Shown here: piece by piece, positions 30,915 through 44,090 of the stretch
Numbering within the stretch: the first letter of the stretch is position 1
Layout of the letters: every line of letters begins with the position of its first letter
Translations under genes and position numbers: made by a program
Assembly: GCA_037962975.1 (NCBI GenBank)
Contig: CM075669.1
Coordinates: 190,100,501-190,164,500, forward strand
Direction: 5' to 3'
Source: Clitoria ternatea
Lineage: Eukaryota; Streptophyta; Magnoliopsida; Fabales; Fabaceae
DNA length: 64,000 nucleotides
The notes under the pieces: model-generated
The model's database searches: none
Told to the model about the DNA's origin: nothing
Seen by the model: the letters and a program-made list of their open reading frames with translations, nothing else

Positions 30915-31860
30915 ATGGCTGAGGGAACTAGCTCGGGTGGAGGGGATGATGTCTTCTTCGAGTTCTCTCAAATGATTAGAAGGGCTGAATTTAGCCCGAC
31001 TCTTGATAAATTCCTGAAGCGAGCTCTACCCATCTACAAGGGTGGCCATGATTATGATGGTGTGCATGTCTGGATACAGGATATGGAACAAACTTTTAAA
31101 TATTTTAAATACTCAAAGGAATAGAAGGTCCAATTTACTACTTATCAACTAAAAGATGACGCTAGAGTGTGGTGGTCTAGGACCAAGGTACAGATGGCTA
31201 CAGCTGGTGAACCATTAGTCTGGGAAAATTTCCGTAGAAGGTTTCTTACAAAGTACTTTCTTGACAACTATAAGATTCTCAAAGAAATGGAGTTCTTGAA
31301 ACTAAAGTAAGGGATAATGTCAGTTGCTAAATATACTTCCAAATTTGATGAATTATGTGACTTTTATCATCCTTTGTCTTTGGAAGAATTTGAGGGAAAT
31401 ATATGTGCTAAGTGTAAAGTGGGGTTACGGATTGAGCTTCAAAGTGTGATTGTACCTTTGGAGATCTGTGACTATCCAACCCTGGTAAACAAAGCTAGAT
31501 TGATTGAGGAGGTTCAGCTATAGAGAGTGTCTCAAGAAAAAGATAAGAAACCATTGAAGGCAAAAAGATTCAGTTTTAAGAGAATTAGGCAATTCTTTCG
31601 AGGTGGTGAGTCTTCCGCCACTTCTTCATCATCTTCTTTTGGGTGTGGTTCTAGTGGCTGTGCTACAAGCCATGCTTGTTATAATTGTGGCCAGGGGGGT
31701 CATATTGCTAGGCATTGTGGAGCTAGCCAGCTAGTTTGCTACCAATGTGGGTAACCAGAGCATCAAAGGTTTAATTATCCATAAGGTCAGCAACAGAGTG
31801 CGCAGAGTAATAGGGGCAACACTTCTATGGCTCATGGGGGCAACTTGTAGCGTGGGGTTG
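30915..31860 (+). pseudogene. gag: A gag, broken
   Basis: The ATG at 30915 (MAEGTSSGGGDD) lies 9 bases after the acceptor-like GATTTTGTAG. The gag core runs PTLDKFLKRALPIYKGGHDY, then an in-frame stop (31122), TYQLKDDARVWWSRTKV and KYTSKFDELCDFYHP. Further stops are at about 31308 and 31521. The nucleocapsid has an intact knuckle CYNCGQGGHIARHC (about 31677) and a second, CYQCG, cut by a stop at 31753. Gag normally coats element RNA. The copy is clearly the same family as Z's gag. Confidence 0.87.
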
Positions 31861-31929
31861 AAACAGCAATGGCCATAGAGGCCAACACTTACAGAGGTCT
31901 GATGCACAAGCTAGTGGAGCGCAAAATGT

Positions 31930-34900
31930 CATGGCCAGGCGAGTCTTTGCATTTGATGCTTATGAGGTAGCTCGGGACAATAATCTTATGCAGGGTAAGT
32001 GTGTTATCCATGGTTTTGATATACATGTAATTTATGATTCTGGTGCCACACACTCTTTCATCTCAGAGGGTTGTGTTTGGCATTTGGGGTTGCCTGTGGT
32101 ACTGATGAGAAATGCTCTTAATGTCTCTACTCCTACCAGTTTTATATTCCCAATGACTGCTATGTGTGAGGGACTAGCAGTGATTATTAAAAATCACCCT
32201 TTTGTTATAAATTTGATATGCATGCCTTTGAGGAATCTTGATGTCATTTTGGGCTTGGATTGGTTATCTGCCAACCATGTCATGGTGGATTGTTTTCAAA
32301 AGGCAGTGGTCTCTTCTCACGAGTATGATTCTAGTCATGTAGTGAGTGATGTCTCTGTGACTTATGCCATTCTATTTTCTATGAAGGGACGGTATAATCT
32401 TATGCCTAGTGATATTTCGATGGTGTGTGATTTTCCTGATGTGTTTTCAGAAGATATTCCAGAATGGCCTCCTAGCAAGGAGATTAATTTTGCCACTGAT
32501 TTGATTCTCAGGGCTGAACCTGTGTCTCGTGCACCATATAGGATGTCTTCAGTGGAATTGGCAGAAGTTAAGAAGCGGGTAAATGAGTTGCTTGATAAGG
32601 GGTTTATTCGACCGAGTGCTTCCCTTTTGGGTGCTCTGGTATTACTTGTGAAAAAGAAGAATGGTAGTATGCAGATGTGTATTGATTACCGGCAGTTGAA
32701 TAAATTGACAATTAAGAAATACCCCTTACTACGGATTGATGATTTATTGGATCAGTTACAAGGCGTTGTGATATTTTCCAAGATCGATTTGAGGTTCGGG
32801 TATCACCAATTAGGGTGAAACTGGAAGATGTCCCGAATACCACGTTCCATACATGCTACGGTCATTTTGAGTACGTTGTGATGCCTTTTGAAGTGACAAA
32901 TACGCCAGCTATCTTTATGGACTACATGAACCAGATTTTTCAGCCATACCTGGATCAATTTGTTGTAGTGTTTATTGATGATATTTTGGTGTACTCGGAG
33001 TCTCTTAATGAGCATGTTTAGCACCTTAACATTATCCTGCAGATATTGCATGAGAAGCGGTTGTACGCTAAGCTGTCAAAGTGTGATTTCTAGGAGCAAA
33101 GCATACAATTTCTGGGGCATGTGATTTCCTGAGATGGTGTATCTGTTGATCCATCAAAACTTGAAGTAGTTATGGCATCAGAGAGGCCTAAGTTTGTGAC
33201 TGAGATCAGGAGTTTCCTGGGATTGGCTGGCTATTATCATTATTTTATCAAGGGATTCTCACGCATTGCACTTCCTTTGACCCAGTTGACAAGGAAAGAG
33301 TGTCTGTTTATGTGGACGGATTCATGTGAGTTAAGTTTTCAGATTCTAAAATGATGTTTGACTACTGCACCAGTACTTGTATTATCAGATGTAACTAGAT
33401 AATTTATTGTGTATTGTGATGCATCGAAGTTTGATTTAGGATGCGTATTGATGCAAGATGATAAAGTGATTGCTTATGCTTTGAGACAATTACGACCGCA
33501 CAAGCAAAACTACCCATTGCATGATCTTGAACTTGCAGCGATGGTGTTTGCATTGAAGATATGGCGTCATTACTTGTATGGTTCCCATTTTGTGGTGTTC
33601 AGTGACCACAAAAGCTTAAAATATTTATTTGATCAGAAGGAATTGAACATGAGAAAGATGAGATAGGTTGAATATTTGAAAGACTATGATTTTGATTTAA
33701 GATATCATCCTGGCAATTTGATTTAAGATATCATCCTGGCAAGGCAAATGTTGTTGATGATGCTTTGAGAAGGAAAATTTTACATGCAGCCTTTTTAATG
33801 GTGAAAGAGCAAGAATTGTTACAGGATTTCTAGGATATAAATATTGGAGTTGTTATGAGAGCCCCGAATCAGATGGTTGTGAGGATGCTAAAAATTTTGA
33901 ATAAGTGTTTGGAATCCTTGGCGGAGGCCCAAGAACATGATGAAGAATTATTGAGGTTACTTGATGCTTAGGCTAGGGACAAAGAGATGAATTTAGCAAA
34001 GGGGTGTGATTGTATCTGACAGTTTAGAGATCATGTTGTTGTGCCTACTAATGGTGATTTTAGGAGATTGGTGTTATTTGAAGCACATAAAAGTTCTTTG
34101 AGTATTCATCCTAGTATTATGAAGATGTATCATGATTTGAAGAATAAGTTTTATGGCCAGGTATGAAGAAGGTGATTACAGAATATGTGGCTTCATGTGT
34201 GGTGTGCCAGAAGTGTAAGGTTGAGCACCAGAGACCCCCTTGATTGCTTCAACCACCTGAGGTCCCAATTTGGAAATGGAAGAGCATTGGGATGGATTTT
34301 GTATCTGGGTTGCCTCGAACTTATTCTGGTTGTAATGCCATATGGGTTATTATTGATCAGGTGACCAAAAGTGCGTATTTTCTGGCTATGAATATAAAGT
34401 GTTCGTTGGAAAAATTGTCTAGATTGTATATAGTGGGGATTGTGAGGCTTCACGGTGTGCCTTTAAGCATTATCTCTGATCGTGATCCACGATTTACTTC
34501 TAGATTTTAGAAGAGTTTAAACCAAGAATTGGGTTCTGAATTGAGGCTAAGTTCAGCTTATCATCTGTAGACTGATGGCTAATCAGAACACAGTATCTAG
34601 ACTTTGGAGGATATGCTTCGTGCTTGTGTTCTGGAGCAAGGTGGCTCTTAGGAGTGTTATTTACCGTTGGTTGAATTTGCATATAACAATAGCTACCATA
34701 GTAGTCTTGGCATGGCACCTTATCAGGATTTGTATGGCAAGAGGTGTCATACTCGTCTTTATTGGAATGAAAATGGTGATGTTTTCCATTTGGGGCCTAA
34801 GTTGATTTAGGAGATAAATGACCAAGATACTCTCATTTGTGAAAAGATGAAGATTGCTCAGGATCGTCAAAAGAGTTATTACGATAATCGGCATCGACCG

Positions 34901-35353
34901 CTTGAATTTCAAGTTAGAGATTGGGTATTCTTAAGAGTTTCACCTACTAAAGGTGTAGGTTGCGTGTTGAAGGGTCATAAACTTGATCCAAGGTACATTG
35001 GGCCCTACCAAATTATTCAGCAAATCAGTGATGTGGCATACCGATTAAATCTTCCTCAACCTTTGACCAACATTCATAATGTGTTTCATGTATCGCAACT
35101 AAGGGCATATATTCCGTGTAACACGATGATTGTTCTGGAAGATTCCATTGAGCTAGAGGAAAACTTGACTATAGAAATGGTTCCTATTTGCATTGAAGAG
35201 TATCAGACCAAACGTTTGAGGAGTAAGGATGTGCCCTTGGTGAGAGTCAAGTGGCAAGACTTTAATGGGACATCCTGTACATGGGAGTTGGAGTCCGAGA
35301 TGAAGAAGTTATATCCCCATTATTCCAATAAGGCACGTTCACTTCGGGGATGA
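31930..35353 (+). pseudogene. pol: A pol: protease, RT, RNase H, integrase, chromodomain
   Basis: All pol domains are present in gypsy order. Protease YDSGATHSFIS is intact (about 32032). RT runs 32420-33350 with YRQLNKLTI, a shift at about 32810, and the catalytic FIDDIL box at about 32973. RNase H has YCDASKFDLGCVL and FSDHKSLKYLFDQ (33411-33640). A 26-bp tandem duplication at 33691-33742 breaks the frame. Integrase has a CVVCQKC zinc part, GMDFVSGLPRTYSG and SDRDPRFTSRF (34195-34510), then SPTKGVG. The C-terminal chromodomain (about 35235-35320; VRVKWQDFNGTSCTWELE) is the module that guides chromoviruses to heterochromatin. Stops and shifts are scattered, so it is inactive. Confidence 0.9.
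33691..33742 (+). repeat. 26-bp tandem duplication in A pol
   Basis: TTTGATTTAAGATATCATCC plus TGGCAA occurs twice back to back. The length is not a multiple of three, so it shifts the frame between RNase H and integrase. Confidence 0.9.
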
Positions 35354-35952
35354 AATTCCTTTTTAGAGGGAATGAATGTAACATCCCGTGTATTTTTAAA
35401 TGTAAATGAATAAATAAATATGTGATTAGGTAAAATTATAATAATTTGGAAATAAATGGCATTTAGTATGATTTAAAAATCAATTAAAAAAGGGAATTTA
35501 GGTTTCTTCCTGATGTGTAGCGTCTAGTTGACATGTAGCGTGACGGTTGAATTTTAAAGTTGATGCGTAGCGCCAGGGGGACGCGTAGCGTCAACGGTGC
35601 GAGTAGAATTAAAACATTACAATGCTGGAAACTGAAATACATGCAAACAAATAGAATCGTGGGCCATTTCCTCTCATGTCCTCCTTCTTTTGAAGCACTA
35701 GACCTTAACCTAAGTCAATTCTTGGGTGATCTTGGAAATTGACCATGTTTTGGCCTTGGGGGATCACGGTAGGTCAATTGGGACCTTTGATTTCACGTTT
35801 TCTTCCTCCCCTTTTCTCTCTCTCTAACCGTGGTTGCATATGTGCGGGGAGGTTATGGCTTCACGTTTTATGATGATGTAAGGCTTGGGTATTGCTCCTA
35901 AGACAATATGGATGGCAATGTTCTAATGAGTTTCACGTTTTGGTGTTCGTAG

Positions 35953-36078
35953 GTGCCAGAACAAGTGTTAGAGGACCGGTTGATGAAGTTGGCATTCGAA
36001 TTGGACGTGAAGCAACAAGTGATTTGAGCGTGGGTCGCAATCAATGTGGAGAACAAATTGTAAAAGCTTGAAATTTAG
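35953..36078 (+). other. Candidate LTR mini-exon in A (3' copy)
   Basis: Same 126-nt length as 17000-17125, with acceptor TGTTCGTAG and donor TTTAG/GTAAGG unchanged while interior bases differ. Confidence 0.5.
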
Positions 36079-38347
36079 GTAAGGGGTGTTTGGGTCATAA
36101 TTAATTAAAATAGGTAATGTATAATTAATATTAAAAAGAATAGAATGTTTGTGATGAACGGAAAAATGTAGAAATATGATAAAAAGATAAATATATGTAT
36201 GTATGATAATTAGAATGCTTAATTAGTTAGTAAATAAACTATATGAATGGTATGTAATTATTTGATAAGCTGTGGGTGTATGATTTTTTATGATAAACTG
36301 ATGTTGACTGGTCGATGCATGTATATATGATTATATATAGTATAACTGGACTGAGATTATGAGTTATTGGGTGTATGTTGATGGATTTGAAGGATATGGA
36401 TGAATTAACATGCATCGTGATGAGTTGTTGATGGGTCGGATTTGTGTGGTCCCCCTGTGTGATGGCAGATTATTTATTGTTGCTAGTATATGTATATGAT
36501 TGAGATGCATGTATACGATTTATGTGGTTGAGGATGGCCGATGATATTTATACCACTCGTTTTTGGCTTCCTTGGTCCTCTCAGGCCCAATTAAGCTACC
36601 TAATGATCAAGTAGGATCTAGTGGTTGAGTTGGAGAGCCAAGTCGGGCTCGATGAACCAAGTCGGATTCACGGGGTGTCAAGTCGGACCCTCAGCTAAAG
36701 GTCGATCCTTTAGTATCCGGATACTAGGAGTCATATTGCATGATGCGCATCAGTGGTGCTTTGTTGTTATGACTATGATGGTATAATGATTGGTGATGCT
36801 ATAGTGATTATATGATTTAATAGTAAATTGCTATGTTATGGGAAATGTAAGAGCTTGTGTAACATCCTGAATTTTATAAAAATGATTAATTGAGAGAAAT
36901 AAATACTAAATAATTATATATGAGTTAATTCATGTCCTTAAAAATTAAAAATAGTTAAATTGGGATTTATTATGGATATTCATAATTTATTGGGACTAAA
37001 TGAGACAAAATTATACCCGATTAAAATATGGGTGTCGGATCAAGTATCTCCGATTGAGATGTCGTTGGTCAGGGCTGTTAAGAATGTTATTAGGAATTCG
37101 AACATGTCTTCGGAATAATTTTTAGATTTAGTATAGAGCCCGAACGGAGATCCTGTTTGTTGTAAAACGAAGAAAGCACTAATGAGGGGTTAAAACTTAA
37201 AAGTAAAACTCTCTCCCCCTCTCTTATTTTCACATTGCTTTTCTCCCTCTTAAGGGAAAACACTTTCTTTTTCTCCTCTCACATTTCTCTCTTCCTTTTC
37301 ACCTTCTTCCTCTCAAAAACCATGAATGGTGGTGTGCCCTTCTTCCCCTCCATTTCATTTTCTTCATTGGTCAAGAAGGGAACTTGGATGATTGAAGCAC
37401 ACTTCTCCTTTTTCTCTCCCTTATTTTCATGTTTGGCATTGAGCTAGGAGAAAGAGGTAAGATTTTGACCACCCATGGATTTTGTTGATGATTTTGATTT
37501 TATTTAAGTGTTGTGATAGGAGATTAGAGGTTATATTGATGAATAAAGGTGTGTAGAACCAAGCCCTAGGTTGGATAATCCTTGGGGATTCATTGTTGTT
37601 GTCAAAAATGAATGGGGTACATTGTTGCTAGCCTAAGGATGTTTGAAATCAGGCATAAATTAGTTGGAATTGATGATAGTGAGTTTTTGATGAAAACTCT
37701 AGAAATTAGGATTTTGGGGCTTTGGGAAATTGATGAGAAAATTGTGAGTTATTGGTATTGGAATGATTATATATATATATGAGAATGAGTTTTTGAATGG
37801 GTAATATTGATTGTTGATGTTGAGGTATTGTTAGGGGAGCTTGAACAATGAGAATGTTAGAATGATGGTTATTGAGTTTTAAAGAATCTTGACCCTAAGA
37901 TTTGGGGAAATGCATATATTGTGACTAGGAGGATTAAATTGAAGGAGGACGAATGATGTTTAAGGTTGAGGGTAGATTAAAATGGTAGAGAACCATTGAT
38001 GGTGAAACCTATAAATAGGTGTTGTTATGAAATGTGTAAGAATAAATGTGAACATTAAGGTCATAATGATTGTGATGTCATTTGAATGATTGAGGTAATA
38101 TGGAAGGCATTTTAGATGAGCGATGAATGTGATGTTCTTGTAATTGGGTATGGTTAACCCTTTTAGATCTAGAGAATCATGGTTTTGGGAAAGGAATTCT
38201 TGAAACCTAACACAATAGTATGAATTAGTGTCTTAGCAAGTCTAGGACTTGATATTAAGTCTTAAGATATATTTACATTGTTTGAAATTATGATGGTGCC
38301 TTAGAATGGCTTATTGATTGTATGAAATGCACATGTGTAATGTGTAG

Positions 38348-38409
38348 ATTGTAATTCAGACGATGTGGCGAAACGATTGGAGCATTTGAATTGTGGTTCT
38401 TCTCTCAAG
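38348..38409 (+). other. Candidate LTR mini-exon in C
   Basis: Acceptor AATGTGTAG precedes 62 nt with CAGACGATGTGGCGAAACG. Donor CTCAAG/GTAGGAGAGG follows, aligned with the B and E cassettes. Confidence 0.5.
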
Positions 38410-39118
38410 GTAGGAGAGGAGTTTTACATTCTAAATGCATGAGTAGAATAATTAGTGATTTATGTGTATCATGATACTCATGCTTGCCTTACCATGTTTA
38501 TAGTGAAATGGTGTGAGTGGAAAATTATTGGCAATTGAGAATGATATATGTGTATATATGTTGATGATGGATGTTTAATGTCCCTTTGATGGGAGTAATG
38601 TGTTGTTGATGAATAACTCATGAGGGGTTGAAATATATATATGTTAATGAACCATCCTTGAGGGGATGAAGTATATGTTTTATGAATTGAGAATTTATGT
38701 GGATTCTTGGCATTGAATGTGATAGCCATTGTGATGGTATTGAGGGTAAGATTGAAAGATAATGCATAATTGAGGAACTCATAGAGTCAAATTGAGTTTT
38801 TTATGATTTGGATGGCATGTGATAGTTCCAATAGCCCATATATGTAGTTTGTGACTTGTAGGAATTGGGATGGGCCAATTCCATTAAGAATAGGCCCTTG
38901 AGTTGCACAAAAGTTCCTCAACATGGATAAAACACATTTATGCGGATAAGTCCCTCACTTTTTATAATTTTTTAGTGTGGCCGGTGCCCACACGTCACAA
39001 ATAATGTATAAAAGTTGATGTTAAAATTTGGTGGGCATTGGAATTCGTATGAAAAAGTTAGGGGGATTAGAAGTTCAAAAATATGGCTTTTTCTACATAA
39101 AAAGGGGTTTGTGCTGTC

Positions 39119-39410
39119 ATGAATCGATTCAAACAAAACAGTGTTTGAATCGATTCAAAGGATAATGGATGGGCTTGAATCGATTCATATGAAGGCTTGA
39201 ATCGATTCAAGACTCACTGGATTTACTGTTCCTCAATTTCACAATGCTTGAATCGATTCATACGAGGTTTGAATCGATTCAAGGCCCTCTGTTTTCACTG
39301 TTTTGAGCTCTTGGAACGTATGAATCGATTCAAGGCCCTTTGTCTGTCAATTTTTGGACTTTAAGCACGCATGAACCGATTCATGCAAAGCTTGAATCGA
39401 TTCATGGCCC
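39119..39410. repeat. GAATCGATTC dyad cluster in C
   Basis: About ten copies of GAATCGATTC, a perfect 10-bp palindrome, mostly in the form TTGAATCGATTCA, lie at irregular spacing. A few are decayed (GAACCGATTC). The same motif fills G (63715-64000). Confidence 0.9.
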
Positions 39411-40789
39411 TGTTATGGCCACTATTATGTTGTTCTTCTAACTGTTGTAATCCCTTTTGCTACTTTTGGCCTATTTTGGCATCTTAATGACATTTTTGGC
39501 CTCCGACTTCTTCATGAAAGTTATAGATAATAATGTTATAGAGGTGTGAAAATTGGTCTTACCTCAATTAGAGTTTTCTAACTCTTATGAGGCGTAAAAT
39601 ACCGGACCCACTACATTGTAAAACTCAAGTTTAAGAGGGTCTTGAACCCAACTTTTATAATTGTCAAATTGGGACTAATAGATGATATTTGTGACCTGTA
39701 CCTTTATTTTTGAGACTAAAAGTGAACCTTTCTCATGTCTCCATCTTTAAATTTGTCATGGGCTCATTATTGCCCAAAACCCTTCTTATTATGTAAAAAT
39801 AAATGATTTTATTTAGGGTACATGTGTGGTGTGTCTTAGTGGTGATTGAGGAATGGCTTAAGGCCTTGGCAAGGTATATGTATACCTATGCTATGTTATG
39901 AATACATGTATGCTTCACCACTATTGATAAATTATGAATCATGATAAAAAGTAAATAATGTGGATATATGATACAACTGATGAAACCTGTGAGGGGACAA
40001 TCGAATGGCAATAAGTGTATAAATCAATGAATTTGATATGATGTTGATGATGACTAAAAGTGGATGATGCCACACGTATTGAATGATATATGGTAATGTT
40101 TAATAAAAAGGGATATTGTTGTTGAACATGCCCTTGAATAAGTGGTGATGATTATCATTGATGATTGTGATGCCATTGTGATTAATGCAAGCACTGACTT
40201 GTATATTTGAGATACAATGATGATTGATTAATATATGTTCCGAAATACCTTGTTATTTCCATGCGTGGATTAATGCTATGATGCTTGATATATTTTTAAT
40301 TACCATGCGTGGTTTGATGTAAATGTGAATGTTGAGCCTTGAGGGGCCTTGTGGTTAATTGTATGCCAATGATAACAAAACTAAATATATAATATACCCT
40401 TAAATGAGAGGGCCAGAAATCCTTACGAGGTTAAGATTTGGCATATGCATTATTGCATTCATGGCATGGCATAGCATTGAATATGTGGTTGCGATCATAA
40501 TGATGAAAGTCTTGCGGGACTATATGAGAGGGAGTACCCCATGCGTGGCGGGAAACCAATATGTGAATGAATGAAGGTGGTTGCGATCACCAATATGTTG
40601 AGAATGATGAGCGTGGTTATTGTAACATCCTGTTTTTAATAATAGTCCTATTTTGTAAATTATGAGGTATGGAAGGTCTGTAAGTGATAATCAATGAATA
40701 AAACACCCAGTGGATGGTTTGTAATACTCCAAAAATTTCATTTTGGGTATAATTATGGAATTTATATAGATCTTTAATGATATTATCCA

Positions 40790-42000
40790 TTTTCCGAGTG
40801 AAACATGCCTTAGAAAGGACTGTCCGAGTAAGGAAGAGACTCTGTTCCGAGTGACCAAGAGAAATTCTGAGTGAAGGATGAAATTCTGAGTGAAGATTGT
40901 GTTTTCCGAGTGGAACATGGCCGAGAGGGTCTCTTCCGAGTGGAATCCCTGTCTCAGAGACATTTCTGAGTGAAAAGGGTTTAATAGAACCTCTTATGGG
41001 TGAAAGGATCCGAGTGACTCACCTTGGGGTGACTCACTGCTGAGTCAAATTGCTTAGAAAGACTCGTTTCCGAGTCAAATATCTTCAAATGACTCATTTC
41101 CAAGTCAAGTATTTTTGAAGTATTTTCGAATAACTCGTTTCCGAGTCAAATGCTTCTGAATGACTCGTTTCCGAGTCAATCATGGTCAGACATTGCAATT
41201 CTGAATGAAAGTTCACTAAGTGCCTTCATTTTCGAGTGAAGTACAGAGGAAAATGTATTTCTGAGTGGTAGGGTTCCGACTGGGGACATACGGTGTATGA
41301 TTGTCCAGATGTGCACTGGAATAACTTCGTGTGAGTGAAGAAGAAAAGAGGTCAGCTTTGGGAATGAGATGCCGAGTGAAAGCTGGTCAGGTGATGTGTC
41401 AATCCTGAAATGAGATTCCGAGTGAGTGAACAACTATGGGGGAGAATCGGTTTCTGAAAAGTTTTTACCGAGTGGAACCGTGTGTGTGTGGAGACTCAGA
41501 TTTGGAATGAAATTACCGAGTAGAAGTCTGAGTGAGAGAAAGAACTCGGGCTGGATTGATTTTGCCGAGTAGAGGTCCGAGTGCCTTGAGTCGGTTTTGA
41601 TGTATTTGTGCCGAGTGAAAACCTGAGTGTTATAAGTCGGTTTTAATTGATTTTACTGAGTGGACGATTGATTGAGATGAGCTGATTTCATAGTAAATAG
41701 TCGAGTGACAGACACTGTGAGTGTGAGTCGGCCCTGGAATGAGTTGGTTGAATGAATAATGGGTCGATTTTGAGAGATTTTGTCAAGAGAAAACCCGAGT
41801 GATGGGAGTCAGTTTTGGTGGGACTTGCTGATTGAAAACCCAAATGTTGAGGAGCCTAGTTAAACGAGTGGGTATATGCTTGGCAATGTGAAGATAGTCC
41901 AGGAGCGACTTAGCTGGGTGAAGGACCCAATGGAAGGAGTCGGTTATAGAACAGGCTCACCGAGTAAAACCGAGTAGATGAAGGGTCGGTTTTGGGAATG
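40790..42000. repeat. CCGAGTGA / GACTCG...CGAGTC motif field in D
   Basis: Dozens of CCGAGTGA-like words occur over 1.2 kb, plus perfect dyads GACTCGTTTCCGAGTC at 41061-41076 and 41162-41177 (6-bp arms, 4-nt centre). The motif is not seen elsewhere in the window except in fragments. Confidence 0.8.
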
Positions 42001-42018
42001 ACGACCTCTGGTCGGATT

Positions 42019-42180
42019 TCGCTTAAGCGAATGAATTCCTCGCTTAAGCGAGTGAGCGTGGAATAAGTGAGGCTTGTGTGTCTCGCTCAAGCAAGTCAGA
42101 ATTCGCTTGAGCGAAACTTCCCTCTGCCAGTGCAATGTATGGCACTCGCTCAAGCGAGAGAGGATTTTGCTTGAGCGAGA
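42019..42180. repeat. TCGCTTAAGCGA dyads in D
   Basis: TCGCTTAAGCGA occurs at 42019-42030 and 42040-42051, with TCGCTCAAGC and TTCGCTTGAGCGAA after it. This is the same motif as in S1, B and E, embedded next to the GACTCG field. Confidence 0.88.
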
Positions 42181-43910
42181 GGGACTCGGATTTCCTTCTC
42201 TTCACGTTACTAACAATTTCCAGTCGGCATATATGCTGACTGGGTAGAATTCCAGTCGGTTTAGAGGCTGACCGAGTGGAATTTCAGTCGGTATTCAGTG
42301 TCAGGATTAACGTTTGACTCCAATGTTGTCCTCTTATGCATATTTTAATATATCTAATCCAATTATTCACCCCTAGTGTGTAGATGGCCAGAAGTGGACA
42401 ATTATAGAGCTCACTTTCTTATCTAACCTCCATTATTTTCCATAATCAACGCACTAACAGCCACTACAACCCACTCACGAAAAAGTTGTTTCCCACTTGT
42501 CTTGCATTATTAACACTGCCCCCTTGTTAGACCGGAACTCCTTAGAACAAGTAAATCAGTGAATTTTCTTCCTCTCATTTCCTCTTCTCCATTAAGGTCT
42601 TTCGATCTGAAGCTAGGACAGCAAGGAGACCATTTTCAACCAGCCAAATATCTTCAATCCAAGTAAGAGGGGATAGGGTTGTGAATAATTATGAAATGGG
42701 TAGAATTGTATGCTGTCCAGTACTTTCCAGTATTATTTTCGTATCTTGTTGCTCAATTTTGAAGCTTAAAACGTATGAATTTGATTATGACTTCTTCATC
42801 AAAGTTGTAGAACTTTTTGTTATGTGAATTTTAAGACCTGAACCGATTGATTTGAATATGTATAGCAAAAGTTATAGCCAAAATACTACAGAATGTCCGT
42901 GTGGAATATTTATCCTATGTTTTGTGTATATATTAATATTTTGTGAATTATACATGCATAATCAGCCTTCGATGTCTTCACAAAAGTTGTAGATATTTAT
43001 GTTGTGGGTCTATAGAAAGTTGTTTTAAGTTAAAAGGATGTTTGTAGCTCTAGTTATGCCTAAAATACTGAAGTATGCTCAAACTGAAAATCTGTTAACA
43101 ATGAAATACGAATTTTATTTTTAAAACTGGGAATTTTGTGGTGAGAATTAGTTATCGGTGTCTCCATGAAAGTCGTAGATATTTGTGTTAGGAGTAATTT
43201 AGAACTGGCCCCATGCCAAAATTATTTTTGTAGCTCCAGAAACGTTGAAAATACTAACATATGTACGTTTTGAAAACCCTCTTTGAGACAGTTCTGTATT
43301 CTGTGAATAAGTGATGTTTCTGTTTGGAATTTGAAATTATGTTCTTCATGAAAGTTGTAGATAATTCTATTATGGAACTACAAAAAGTGGAATCACTTAA
43401 AAAGGATTTGATTTGCTCATGTTATGGCTGTTTTACTAACGTATGTTGCTGTTGGAAAATTCTGAAATTTACCTAGAATTGTTTTTATGGATAAAAATGA
43501 TATTTTCCATATGAGTAATGATTTATTATTGAATTATTGAGAAACTATGGATTATTATAGATGTATTTGAGTGTCCTATACATGACATACAGTATGTATA
43601 TCTTTGTCATGAATGATTATGAATGACTAAATTATTGTATACATGAATGCCTTGTGGTTTAATGAGATATGTTGTTGAAACAGTAAATCCATGATTCTGA
43701 AAATTATTATATGTGATGTGTCCTTTGAGGACTTGTGATTTTTCCAAGTGGTTTTGGAAATATTGATATCATGGTATGTTAAATGATAAAGAGAATTAAA
43801 GGCATTCATGCATCATAAGCATTTGGACGCACCATGGAATTTTAGGGGTTCCATGATTGCCTACCCTGGTGGGGGGTTACTCTATGATGAGTTTAAGCCC
43901 TATTTTTACA

Positions 43911-44090
43911 GGAGCCATGGAGTGTAGGGATTCATGGTTATGCTAAGTCCTACTTGTGTACTTCGGTACTGCAGGAGCCATGAAGGTGTAGGGATTCATG
44001 GTTATGCTAATTCCTACTTGTGCACTTATTTTCGCAGGAGCCATGAAGATGTAGGGATTCATGGTTATGCTAATTCCTACTGGAGTCTCA
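43911..44090 (+). repeat. Triplicated 63-bp unit in D
   Basis: Units start at 43911, 43974 and 44037 with GGAGCCATG and share GTAGGGATTCATGGTTATGC. Each is preceded by an acceptor-like CAG. The short open frame here only reflects the repeat. Confidence 0.85.
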
